Source of the DNA: Solidesulfovibrio fructosivorans JJ]
GTDB taxonomy: Bacteria > Desulfobacterota > Desulfovibrionia > Desulfovibrionales > Desulfovibrionaceae
Assembly (NCBI RefSeq): GCF_000179555.1
Contig: NZ_AECZ01000009.1
Coordinates: 1-64,000 of the forward strand
Length of the DNA stretch: 64,000 nt
Direction: 5' to 3'
Shown: piece after piece, positions 44,852 to 55,600 of the stretch
Position numbering within the stretch: the stretch's first letter is position 1
Layout: every line of letters starts with the position of its first letter
Notes under the pieces: model-generated
Databases searched by the model: none
The model's input: only the letters and a program-made list of their open reading frames with translations
What the model was told of the DNA's origin: nothing
Made by a program: the position numbers and the translations under genes

Positions 44852-46062
44852 AGGATAAACTGCGAATTCAGGCCGAGTTGTTGGCCGAGGCAGGCAAGGC
44901 TGAGACTGGAGAGAATTTTTCTCGGGAGGAAATACGGCAAGCATTTCACGAGCTTCATGTTCACCAAATTGAATTGGAAATGCAAAACGAGGAACTTCGC
45001 CGGGCCCAGGTGGAACTGGAAGCAGCCCGGGCGCGCTACTTTGACCTCTATGACTTGGCTCCGGTCGGATACTGCACGGTCAGCGAGCCAGGGCTGGTCC
45101 TGGAAGCCAATCTCACTGTCGCAACGATGCTTGGTTTGAACCGAGATGCGTTGGTCGGGCAGCCTTGGACCCGTTTTGTTCACAGGCAGGATCAGGACGT
45201 ATACTACAAGCGACGCAAAAAGCTTTTTGAGACCTCCGTGCCGGCCGCATACGAATTGCGCTTGCTGCGAAAAGACGGGACCGAATTCTGGGCGCACCTG
45301 GCGGCCACCATCGCCCAGGATGCCGAAGGCGCTCCCGTATGCCGCATCGTGGTGCATGACATCACGGCGCGCAAGCAGGAGGAACAATTTCGGGAGAACG
45401 TCGAACGCATCATTAAGCATGACATCAAGGGCCCCCTTATCAACCTTTTCAGCCTGGCACAGTTGGTCATGGATGGGGTGAACGATATTTCCATGATGCA
45501 GGCCTTTCCCCAAATCATGCTCGGCATTCGGCAGGTGATCCACCTTATCCATTCCGTCGAGCCGTTACGGCAAATGGAGAGAGGCGAGTACACCCCCGCC
45601 AAAGAGTCGATCGAAATCTATCAGATTCTCGGCACCGTGAAAGAATCCCTCGCAGTATTGTCCTCACAGGACCAGGTGGGCATCGTTCTCCAGGCGACGG
45701 CTTTGGATTGCTCACCCGGAGAGGCTCGGCTCTGCGGGGAAGCCTTTCTCATCGAAGACATGTTCATGAATCTGGTGAAAAATGCCGTGGAGGCCTCGCC
45801 CCCGAAGGGGCGGGTGACCGTCACCTGCCAAACGGTGCCGGGTGCGCTACGCATTATCATCCACAATGCCGGCGCGGTGCCGGAAGCCGTCCGGGACCGG
45901 TTCTTCGAGAAGTATGCCACGGCCGGCAAGGTTTACGGCACGGGTCTGGGGACATACAGTGCCCAACTCATCGCCAAGGCGCACGGCGGCCGCATCGAGC
46001 TTGCCACCTCCGAGGCCGAAGGGACCACGGTGACCGTCGTGCTTCCCTGCTCCGCCGCTTAG
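44848..46062 (+). CDS. Soluble PAS-domain histidine kinase coupled to CheB-CheR protein
   Basis: A 404-residue kinase without membrane helices. An N-terminal helix (FHELHVHQIELEMQNEELRR, about residues 33-52) is followed by a PAS domain (about 68-180), a H-box KHDIKGPLINLF (about 190-201), a N-box MNLVKNAVEASP and a G2 box YGTGLGTYSAQL. The G1 box is loose (NAGAVPEAV), so ATP binding may be altered. The start overlaps the fusion gene by four bases. The pair probably forms one signalling unit; the output is not visible here. Confidence 0.87.
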
Positions 46063-46596
46063 CATTCCTGCGGCCTGAGCGCCGGCCAGTGAGCCGGGCC
46101 GCCAACACAGCCGGAAGCCTTTCGCTGCACGCCCCGCATACCAGTTTTTACGACCGAGAACTCCACAGGCGTGTTTTCCGGGAGTGTTTGTGACTTGTTC
46201 ATGGCTCGATTCCTTTCGCCAATCCAGACAGTAAAGTCCCAAAAGCCCCGGGACGACGTGGGATCCATGAATATAACAACTTATAGTGCAGTCATATCGA
46301 AGCGAAATGATAGTCTGCAATGCCCAGAATTTCGATTTCAATAAGTTTGCATCTTGAGTAACTATATAATAAATTACAGTCATTAGCCAATGATAGTTGG
46401 AATTTTATTCCATAACCGCAGCATAAATTTCAAAAAATACATCGTGACAATATTCGATCATGTCTTATTATATTGGATGCATAAACGACAGATACGTATT
46501 TGCCGTAACGATCTTCCAGCCCAGGTGCGTATCGATGCGCCACCATTTTAGGGAAAGCGGCGTTATCGAGAAATGCCGCAATAAGGAGTTGATATT
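46063..46596. other. AT-rich non-coding interval
   Basis: The last ~300 bases are clearly AT-rich (many ATA/TAT runs) compared with the flanking genes. No gene with a ribosome site is visible. It may hold the promoter of the AAA+ gene and be a seam of foreign DNA. Confidence 0.4.
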
Positions 46597-47676
46597 TTGG
46601 ATCAAAAAATATTCGAGTCACCTGCCCCCGAGGTGTGTGCCAGCAAGATTTTCGAGGCCAGCGGCGCCAAATTCGATGCGGACGTCGCGACCGACCTCTG
46701 GCAGAAAATCATGCAACACAAGTGGATCCTGTCCGAAAGGCTGAACCGGGATGTCGGATTCAGGATCGCCTGCAACGACTTCCTCGAAAATATCGGAACG
46801 GACGAGGAACTCGCCACGCACAACCAGGAAAAACTGCTTGTGCAAATGGGAGCACGCACCATCAGCCGGGACATCTGGGACACCATCTCCGACACCCAGC
46901 CACCCAAGCAGCTGATTCAAAAAAGGATTGTCCTCCCCTTGATTGAAGGGGACCTCTCACGGAAGCACGGCGTCATCCCGCCCAAGACCATCATATTTTT
47001 CGGTCCTCCCGGCACGGGCAAGACCCACTTCGTCAAGGCCATGGCCGGAAGGCTGGCCTGGTGGTTCATTGAAATCGCGCCGAGTATGCTCATGATCGAC
47101 GGCGTGGACAGGATAGGGGCGCACCTACGCGAAATAATGGAAAAAGTACGCGGCCTGGATGAAGTCGTCCTCTTTATTGACGAGTTCGAGGAGTTCGCCG
47201 GCAGTCGGGATAGTGCCAACCGGGTCGACAGGTCCATTACCAACGAATTTCTCAAACAGGTGCCGCTTATAAAAAGCCAGGGCAACAAGGTATTGCTCGT
47301 GTGCGCGACCAATTATATCCGTCAGCTGGATGCCGCCCTGCTGCGGCCCGGACGCTTCGATTGCATCATTCCGGTGGGAACCCTGGATGACGACGGAAGA
47401 AGAACCATTCTCGAATACTATTTGGCGAAGATGAACACCGGGATTATTGATATGGACCGCATCGTGCCCTTGACGGTGAAGTTCACTCCGGCGGACCTCG
47501 AATATCTCTTCCAGATCGTCGCCCAACATGCTTTTGAAATGGAATGCGAGAGCAGGAGCAATATCCCGGTGACGACGGACATGATCACCGAGGAAATCGC
47601 CGCCTTCAGACCGTCCCTTACGGAAGCCATGGTCGAGGAATTCAAGGAAGACGTCGCCACCTATTCGCGGGTCTAA
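46597..47676 (+). CDS. AAA+ ATPase with unknown N-terminal domain
   Basis: A 359-residue AAA+ protein. Walker A FGPPGTGKTHF (about residues 133-143), Walker B VVLFIDEFEEF (about 190-200), sensor 1 LLVCATN and the arginine-finger region LLRPGRFD (about 250-257). The N-terminal ~100 residues contain KWILSERLNRDVGFRIAC, a segment I have seen in bacterial proteins of unknown function. Translation starts at TTG, with AAGGAG well spaced. The codon use is less GC-biased than neighbours. A standalone remodelling ATPase, perhaps acting on a membrane or partner complex. Function unknown. Confidence 0.85.
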   Translation: MDQKIFESPAPEVCASKIFEASGAKFDADVATDLWQKIMQHKWILSERLNRDVGFRIACNDFLENIGTDEELATHNQEKLLVQMGARTISRDIWDTISDTQPPKQLIQKRIVLPLIEGDLSRKHGVIPPKTIIFFGPPGTGKTHFVKAMAGRLAWWFIEIAPSMLMIDGVDRIGAHLREIMEKVRGLDEVVLFIDEFEEFAGSRDSANRVDRSITNEFLKQVPLIKSQGNKVLLVCATNYIRQLDAALLRPGRFDCIIPVGTLDDDGRRTILEYYLAKMNTGIIDMDRIVPLTVKFTPADLEYLFQIVAQHAFEMECESRSNIPVTTDMITEEIAAFRPSLTEAMVEEFKEDVATYSRV

Positions 47677-47828
47677 CGCGCCTGAAACATCGCGGGCGGC
47701 CTCCTCGAATTTCGTACGGGAGAGGCTGCCTGACAATGCAAAAACGCGCTTCCTGCTGCCGGCAACGCATCACCCCAAGCCCAGGGCATACTTCTGAAGA
47801 GTCTTCCCGTCCCATCCTTTTCACCATT

Positions 47829-48917
47829 TCAAGGTTCGGGCGACGACGTGTCGTCCGCCTCATTTTGGGCATCGAAAAATATTTCGAGGAAGAGAAACGA
47901 GATGCTGAGCGCCAAAGGTCCATACAAGAGACCAAGGGGGCCAAACATCAGCACCCCGCCGATGATGGAGACGAAAACCCAGACCAGGGACATGCGCGCC
48001 GTGCCGCGCATGAAAAGCGGGCGCACGACGTTATCGACCGAACTGACGACCAGAAGCCAGTAGAGCGCAAGGAAGATCGCCATTTTGACCGAGCCTGTGG
48101 CGATAAGGGAAATAATCGCCGGAAGCATGATCAGGCTGAGTCCCACAACGGGTATCAGCGATGCAATGACCGCGACGGCCCCCCAGAGCAGCGGACTTAT
48201 CCCCGCGATCCAAAGCCCGATGCCGGTGACCACCCCGATGGCGACGCTGGTGCCCAGCCCTCCCAGGAGCACGGCCTGGGACACCGCCTTGAACCGCGCG
48301 ATGATCGCGTCTTCCTGATCCCGCCGCAGCGGCGACGCCTTGCGCAGCAACTCCGTGAGACGTTCCCCTTCGGCCAGAAGATAAAAAAGGAACATGACCA
48401 GCACGAGCAGTTGCAGCCCCATGCTGGCAACCCCTTTGCCGGCCGAAAGGAACCACAGGCCGATGTCCCCCCCGGAGGACAAGGCCAAGGTCTCGATTTT
48501 GCGCAAATCGATTGAGGATACGTCAAGGTAGCCTTTGGCCCAGTTCGGCAGGGGAAGGGCGTGGATCCAGGCCACGGCTTCGGTAAGCCCGCCGGTCCGA
48601 AACCAGGTGATGGTCGTGTGAATGAACGTGACGGCCTCGCTGGTCAGCAGGGTCACCAGCCCGGCCAGCGGCAGAAGCACGAACAGGATTGTCAGCAGGG
48701 TCAGGATGGTTGCGGCAAGGAACCGGCGCGTTTGGACCGGGCGGGGCAGGTGCCTCCGCAAGGGGTGTACCAGGGTGGCCAGGACCAGGGCGAGAACCAT
48801 GGCATGCCTGAATGGCCACAGGAGTGTGCCCATGATCGCGATGGCCGCCAGGAAGATGGCCAGAAGAAAAGGCCGATAGAAGTCCGGTGATGGTGCCATG
48901 TTTTTCGCCAGTGGCAT
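47829..48917 (-). CDS. AI-2E-transporter-family (PerM/YdiK-like) membrane permease
   Basis: A 362-residue polytopic protein of the AI-2E exporter superfamily. About eight membrane helices, with the family's central region (SVAIGVVTGIGLWIAGI near residues 225-241) and a hydrophobic C-terminal part, GGVLMFGPLGLLYGP (about 320-334). Members act as exporters or Na+/H+ antiporters; the substrate cannot be assigned. A second ATG six codons in (MAPSPDF) may be the true start. It converges with the AAA+ gene. Confidence 0.85.
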   Translation of the reverse strand: MPLAKNMAPSPDFYRPFLLAIFLAAIAIMGTLLWPFRHAMVLALVLATLVHPLRRHLPRPVQTRRFLAATILTLLTILFVLLPLAGLVTLLTSEAVTFIHTTITWFRTGGLTEAVAWIHALPLPNWAKGYLDVSSIDLRKIETLALSSGGDIGLWFLSAGKGVASMGLQLLVLVMFLFYLLAEGERLTELLRKASPLRRDQEDAIIARFKAVSQAVLLGGLGTSVAIGVVTGIGLWIAGISPLLWGAVAVIASLIPVVGLSLIMLPAIISLIATGSVKMAIFLALYWLLVVSSVDNVVRPLFMRGTARMSLVWVFVSIIGGVLMFGPLGLLYGPLALSISFLFLEIFFDAQNEADDTSSPEP

Positions 48918-48991
48918 TTATGTCCCGCATCGTCGCAGGCGGCGTCTCCGGTCCCGGGGAGTCTCGTGAAACGGGAGGACCACCGGCGCGA

Positions 48992-49354
48992 CTACTTCCC
49001 GATACGGAAGTCAAAGTGCTCGGCGCCGATCATGCCGGCGCCAGTACCCGAGAATCCGGCGGTGACGAACTCGAAGGAGCCAAGGCGGCCGTCTTCGCAG
49101 GTGACCGTGCCATTGCCTTTCTGCTGGGACGCATGAACAAAATCACCCTTGCAGATCACGCCCTTGTTCGTCGTGAGGGTCAAATTCCCATCGCCCCAAA
49201 AATGCACCGTCGCCTTCCCGGTGAAGGTCTCGGTGCTGTTGAGCACCGCTCCATGGATAGGAAGCGTCATTGCATGTGCAGGAAATATCAAGACAAGAAA
49301 CAGGATTGCGAAAGCAGCAGCCAGCTGGGAACAAAGTTTGAATAAGTTGTACAT
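48992..49354 (-). CDS. Small exported protein of unknown function
   Basis: A 120-residue protein with a signal peptide (FAILFLVLIFPAHA, cleavage after about residue 28). The mature part of about 92 residues is rich in Gly and Thr and contains Cys in GVICKGDF and TVTCEDGRLG that could form a disulfide, with SFEFVTAGFSGTGAG after. AAAGG lies ahead of the start. An AT-rich stretch upstream (TGGACA, then TATAGT at 18 bp in the minus direction) probably holds its promoter. Similar short periplasmic proteins occur widely without a known job. Confidence 0.75.
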   Translation of the reverse strand: MYNLFKLCSQLAAAFAILFLVLIFPAHAMTLPIHGAVLNSTETFTGKATVHFWGDGNLTLTTNKGVICKGDFVHASQQKGNGTVTCEDGRLGSFEFVTAGFSGTGAGMIGAEHFDFRIGK

Positions 49355-49645
49355 GGCGGCCTTTTTTTAAAATATTTTTTAAAAACCATTTCACGAGCGT
49401 TTCTCAAGAGAATGGTCTAGAGTTTTTTTGCTACTTTTACTATATATTACATTATAATATTTTGTCCATCCTGCCTGGATATCTTTGCGGCATTCTTCCG
49501 AGGCCTCCTAAGGGACGATTTGCGCAAAGACGCCCCGTCCCTGGGGAGGCTCATCCCGAAGCTCCGCAAGAAGCGCGGGGAAGAGCCCCTTTCCCGTGGG
49601 TATTCCCCTGAGCGACGGGCACAGACGCCTTAAACGGCGCTGCCG

Positions 49646-52600
49646 TCAGCGTACATCCACCGCGACATGGTGTTCCCGGCGGTCATCCGCCAGGGGGATC
49701 AGGCCCTGCGCACGTCCAACTCCCGTCTCGATCGTTTCGTTGACCATGACGCCGTCCAGCGTCACCTGGATTTTCCGCCTGGCCTTTTCGCCAAGACGCC
49801 TGACCGTGATATGATACACGGTTTCGCGGTGGCGGTAGTGGATTTTGTAGGAATCCCAATGCGTCGGCAGGCACGGCGCGATGCGCAGCCGGTCCACCTC
49901 CAGGGTAAGGCCGAGCAGCGTTTCCACGGTCAGCCGGTACATCCAACCGGCCGCCCCGGTGTACCAGGTCCAGCCGCCCCGACCCGTGTGGGGCGGCGCG
50001 GCGTAGAGGTCCGCGCTCATGACGTACGGCTCGACCTTGTAGCGGGCGATGGCCTCCGGAGAATTCCCGTGACTGACCGGGGTAAGCATGGAGAAGTACT
50101 CCCAGGCGCGTTCCCCCTCCCCAAGCCGGGCCAGGGCCATGGCGGCCCATATCGCGGCATGGGTGTATTGGCCGCCGTTTTCCCGCACCCCGGGCACGTA
50201 GCCCTTGATGTAGCCGGGGTCGAGGTCCGAGGCGTCAAAGGGCGGGGCGAGCAGCTTGATGCACCGTGCGTCGCGGTCCACGAGACGCTCGTCCACCGCC
50301 GCCAGGGCCTGCCTGGCCCGTCCGGGATCGCCGCCGCCGGACAGGACCGCCCAGCTCTGGCTGATGGAGTCGATCTGGCAGTCCACGTTTTCCGACGAGC
50401 CAAGCGGCGTGCCGTCGTCGAAGTAGGCCCGGCGGTACCAGTCGCCGTCCCAGGCCTGGGCCTCGATGTTCTCGCGCAACCGGGCGGCCTGCACGGCGCA
50501 TGTCTCCGCCATGGCCGCGTCCCCCCGGCCGCGCGCCAGACCGGCGAACAGCTCCAGGTTCTCGAACAGAAACCAGGCCAGCCAGACGCTTTCGCCCCGG
50601 CCGCCCCGGCCGACGCGGTTCATGCCGTCGTTCCAGTCGCCGCAGCCCATAAGCGGCAGGCCGTGCGCGCCGAAACGCAGCCCGTGGCGGATGGCCCTCG
50701 CGCAATGCTCATAGAGGCTGGCCGTTTCCGACGAGCGTTGCGGCTGATCGTAATACGACTCCTCGTCGGGATCGAGTTCGCGGCCTTCCAAAAACGGCAC
50801 GACCTCGTCGAGGACGCCCGTGTCCCCGGTCGTCAGCACGTACCGGGCGGTTGCGTAGGGCAGCCACAAATAATCGTCGGAGAAATGGGTGCGCACGCCC
50901 TGGCCATTGGGCGGATGCCACCAATGCTGCACGTCGCCCTGGAGGAACTGTCGCCCGGCGCAGCGCAGCAGCTGTTCGCGGGTCAGCCAGGGCGCCGCAT
51001 GGACCAGGGCCATGGTGTCCTGCAACTGGTCGCGGAATCCGTAGGCCCCGCCGGACTGGTACAGGCCGCTGCGGCCCCAGAGCCGGCACGACAGCGTCTG
51101 GTAGAGGAGCCAGCCGTTGGCCAGCACATCGAGTGCGGGATCGGGCGTCTCCACGTTGACCGCGCCAAGGGTGCGGTTCCAGTGTTCCCACACCGTTTCC
51201 AGGGCCTGGCGCGCCCCGGCCGGACCGCCGAAGCGTTCGATGAAGTGCCGCGCCTCGTCGGCATCCCCGGCCGCGCCGAGGAGGAAGACGATCTCCCGCT
51301 CTTCTCCCTCGGCCAGTTCGAGCCGGGTCTGGAGGGCGGCGCACGGATCGAGGCCGGCCCCGGTCCTGCCCGAGAGAAACTTGCGGCCAAGGGCGGCGGG
51401 ATTATTCGGGCTGCCGTTTCGGCCGAGGAATTCGGTCCGGTTTCCGGTCACCGTGCGTTCCCGCTCGCTGACCTGGGCAAAGACGATCCGGCCGCCGCAT
51501 TCCCGGCCGTAGGCGTTGCGGGCGAAAACCGCCCCGGTCAGGGGGTCCTTTTCGGTCACGATGTGCGGGATGTTGGTATGACGCCACTCCCCGAGCACCA
51601 GTTCGAAGTAGCCGGTCAGCGACAGGCGGCGCGGCCGCCCAGAATGGTTGCGCAGCCGCGCCACCAGGAATTTGACCGGCGCGTCCATGGCGACATAGGT
51701 GGAGAGTTCCGAAAAGATGCCTCCCTCGTCATGCTCGAACACGCTGTAGCCGAAGCCGTGCCGGCAGACATAGCCGGACCGGCCTCGGGCGGGAAGTCCC
51801 GTCGGCGACCAGAACGCCCCTGTCCGCTCGTCGCGCAGGTAGAGCGCCTCGCCGCCGGCGTCGCCGACGGGGTCGTTGCGCCAGGTGGTCAGCCGGAATT
51901 CGTGGGCGTTTTCCGCCCAGGTGTAGGCGCTGCCGCACTCGCTTGCGACCGTGCCGATGTGGGGGCTGGCGATGACGTTGACCCAGGGCGCGGGCGTGGT
52001 CTGGCCGGGCTCCAGGCTGATGACGTATTCGCGTCCGTCGGGCGTAAATCCTCCCAGGCCGTTTTCCAGAATGCGTTCGCGCGCGGGAAGCATCCCGACC
52101 GGTTCGGGGGGCTGTCGTGATGAGGTTTCCAGTCGTTGCGGCAAACGCCTGGCCGGCGGGCGGCGTTCCACCTGCTCGGCCAGGGTCTCGGCGGAATCGC
52201 TCAGCACGACCCGGGCGACCGTCTGGAAAAGCACCCGGTCCTCCTCGGAGAGTTCTTCGGCCCGGCGTACGAAAACCCCGCCCGGCCGGTCGATGACCGC
52301 CGCTTCGGGCCCGGCGTGGACAAGCCCCATGATCCGGTCGTGAAGCGCCGCCCGGTAGCCCGAGTAATCCTCGTTTACGATCACCAGATCCGAGGCCAGT
52401 CCCTTCATGCGCCAATAGGCATGGGCCGCGAGCATCTGCGCGACCAGATCGATGCGGTCGCTGTCGCCGATGCGAACCAGGACGATCGGCAGGTCGCCGG
52501 AAATGGCGAAACGCCACAGCCCGGACTGGCCCAATTGGTTTCTGGTGATGACGCTTGGCGCGGCGCGGTGCAGGGCGTTGCCGAAAACGACGCAGGAGGC

Positions 52601-55600
52601 CAGACGTCCGTAGACCTGGGCGTCGGCTTCGGCCGCACCCAGGTGGCGCAGCGCCTCCTGGCTTTGAAACCAGGCCATTTCAAAGGCCCGCTCGACGAAG
52701 TGCCGGTCGCCATACTTGTCGATGACGGCCAGGGCGGCCTCGCGCGTGTCCGCGACGCCGGAGATGATCTGCACGGTCACCGCGGCGTCGGGGGACAAGG
52801 GTATGGCGCGACGGATGGCGACGATGGGATCGAGCACCGCGCCGGCGGTATTGGAGAGCGCCTGCGGGCTGCCGTCGCCGGACAGGGCCAGGGGATTGGC
52901 CGCCGTTCGCCCCCGCCCGATGAAGGCGGCACGGTCGGTCTCGTAGGAGGGTTCGCCGGCGGCCACGCCGGGAGCGGCGAAGAGGTGGAACAGCCACGGC
53001 GTCCGTTCGTCCGGCGTGCGCGGCCGGCGCGTGCACAGGATCGCCTGCCGGTCGGGCAGAATCTCGGTCTGCACGAAGAGGTTGCTGAAGGCGGGGTGGG
53101 ACAGGTCGGCATTTTGCGGGGCGAGCACGACCTCGGCGTAGCTTGTCACCTCGATCTGCCGGGGATGCGCGGACAAGTTGGTCAGCGTGAGCCGACGGAT
53201 CTCGACGTCGTCCTCGGGCGAAACGCTGATCTCGGTGTGGGTTTCGATGCCCTGGTCGCGTCGCCGGTATTCGGCCCGCGCCTGCACGAAGGCCGCCTCG
53301 TAGCGTTCGGCCGGGCGCAGCGTCGGCTGGTGGGCGCTGGACCAATACCGCCCCGAGTCGCGGTCGCGCAGATAGATGAACGTGCCCCAGTCGTCGCAGG
53401 TGGCGTCCTCGCGCCAGCGGGTGACGGCCAGATCCTGCCAGCGGCTGTAGCCGCCGCCGGCGCTGGTGGCCATGACGTGGTACCTGCCGTTGGAGAGCAG
53501 ATGGACTTCGGGCAGGGGCGTATCCGGGTCGGTGAAGACGCGCATGATCGCGCCCGCTTCCGTGGCCGGCGGACGGGCGGCGGCGCTCACTTCGGCGGTG
53601 TGCGGGTGCAGCGTGGCTTCGTTTTTCGGCACCCGCTCCTGCAGAAGCGACTGCGTCGCCCGGATGGAGGGCGCGGCCATGAACCGGCGTTGCATCGGCT
53701 CGTCCAGCAAGACCTGGGCGAAAGCCAGCAGACTCATCCCCTGGTGGTGCGCCATGAAGGCGCGGATGACGGCGTGATTTTTTCCCCGGGGCACGCGCGC
53801 GGGGGTGTAATCGATCGCCTCGTAGAAGCCGTAGACGCCCTGGAAGCTCTCGGCGGCAAGGCGCTCCAGGTTGCGGCAGGCTTCCCGTGGCGCCACGAGC
53901 AAGGCCAGGGCGCTGGCATAGGGCGCGATGACCAGATCTTCGCCGAGCCCCCGCTTGAAGCCCAGGCCGGGCACGCCGAATGCCCGGTACTGGTAGGCCT
54001 GGTTCAGGTCCACGGCGTTGTAGCAGGATTCGGAAATGCCCCAGGGCACGGCGCGCTGCCGGCCGTATTCGATCTGGCGCGACACGGCGGCCTGGCAAGT
54101 CTGTTCGAGCAACGTATTGGCATAGCTCGGCATGACGAGTTGCGGCATGAGGTACTCGAACATCGAGCCGCTCCAGGAAATCAGGCTCGGGTCGCCGCCA
54201 TGGCTCGTCAGCAGGCGGCCCAGGGAAAACCAGTGCTTCTGCGGCAGCTGCCCTTCGGCAATGAGCAGGAAGCTGGTCAGGCGCGCTTCCGAGGCGAGCA
54301 GGTCGTAGCAGGATGGGTCGCGCCGGCGTTCGCCCACGTCGTAGCCGATGGCCAGCAGGTCGCGCGACGTGTCGTAGAGAAAGGTGAAATCCATGGTCGC
54401 CAATTCGTGGCAGCGTTCCAGCAAGTCGTCGATGACGCCAAGGCGTCGCCGGGCTTCCCGGGCCTGGGGGGGCGTTTCGGCGGTGAGCGCGCCCTCCCCG
54501 GCCAAGGACGCCAGGGTCGGGTTGTGCTCGCGCGCTTCTGCCCCTGGCGCAAACAAGCGGAGCTCTTCGCACAGGGCATGGACCTGCCGGTTGAAGGCTT
54601 GCACCCAATCATGCAGCGCGGCGTCGGCGGCGTCGTCCCGGGGCAGTGCGGCCAGCAGGCCATTCCCCATGGCCGTGAGCGCCGCCAGGACCGCGCCGAC
54701 GGCCGTCAGGTCGCCTGGTGGGCCCTGCTGCCTGGCGTCGCGTAGCGCGTCTTGAAGCTGCGCCACCTGCCTGGCGATATCCGGAGCGCGCGAGGCGGAG
54801 ACGTGTTCGGCCAGCACCCGCACGGTATCCTCGAGCCCTGCCAAGGCTCGGGGGGACAGCACCGGCCGGTCCTTGAGCTCGGCCAGTCCCGCCTGCAAGG
54901 TAAGCAGGCAGCCGGCCAGATTGCCGCTGTCGACTGTGGAGACGTATTGGGGACGAAGTGGGGCGAGTGAGCGCGTGTCGTACCAGTTGTAGAAATGGCC
55001 CCGGTAGCGTTCCAATTTTTCCATTGCCGCCAGGGTGGCCTCGGTACGGCGCAGCAATTCTCCGGTGCCAATGTACCCGAAATCCCAGGCGGCCAGATTG
55101 GCCAAAAGGGACAGGCCGATATTCGTCGGCGAGGTGCGCGAGGCGAGCATCTCCGCCGGGTATTCCTGAATGTTGTCGGGCGGCAGCCAGTTGTCGCGCG
55201 GGCCGACGAATTGCGCGAAGAAGTGCCAGGTGCGCCGGGCCGCTCCCCGCAAAAACGTTCGCTGGTCAATGGTCAGCACTTGTACCGGGGCCGTAAGCGG
55301 CCGGCTGATCCACCAGGCCACGACCGGCGAGACCAGCCAAAGGAGCAGGACGGGCGCGCAGGAGAGCAGGACCGCCGGTTGGCCAAGCGTCAGCGCCAAG
55401 GCCAGGACCGAGGCCAGGCTCGGCGCGAACCACATCTCCAGGGCAAAATCGGCCAGGGAGCGGCGTGCGTTGCGCCGCGCATAGGCCGGTCCGTGCCACA
55501 GCAGGAGGCCGCGCCGCGTGAACAGCATGCGCAGGCCCGAGCCGGCGATCGCGTCCAGGCAGACAAGCGCCTCGTAGGGCAAAAAGGCCAGGGTCAACAG

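Noticed and set aside
46063-46383. Minus-strand frame of about 178 codons overlapping the kinase end
   Set aside because: Half of it is antisense to the kinase C-terminus and the rest lies in AT-rich DNA with no ribosome site.
49667-54745. Two plus-strand frames of over 800 codons inside the glucan synthase gene
   Set aside because: They are the reverse-strand shadow of a high-GC gene with no recognisable products or ribosome sites.
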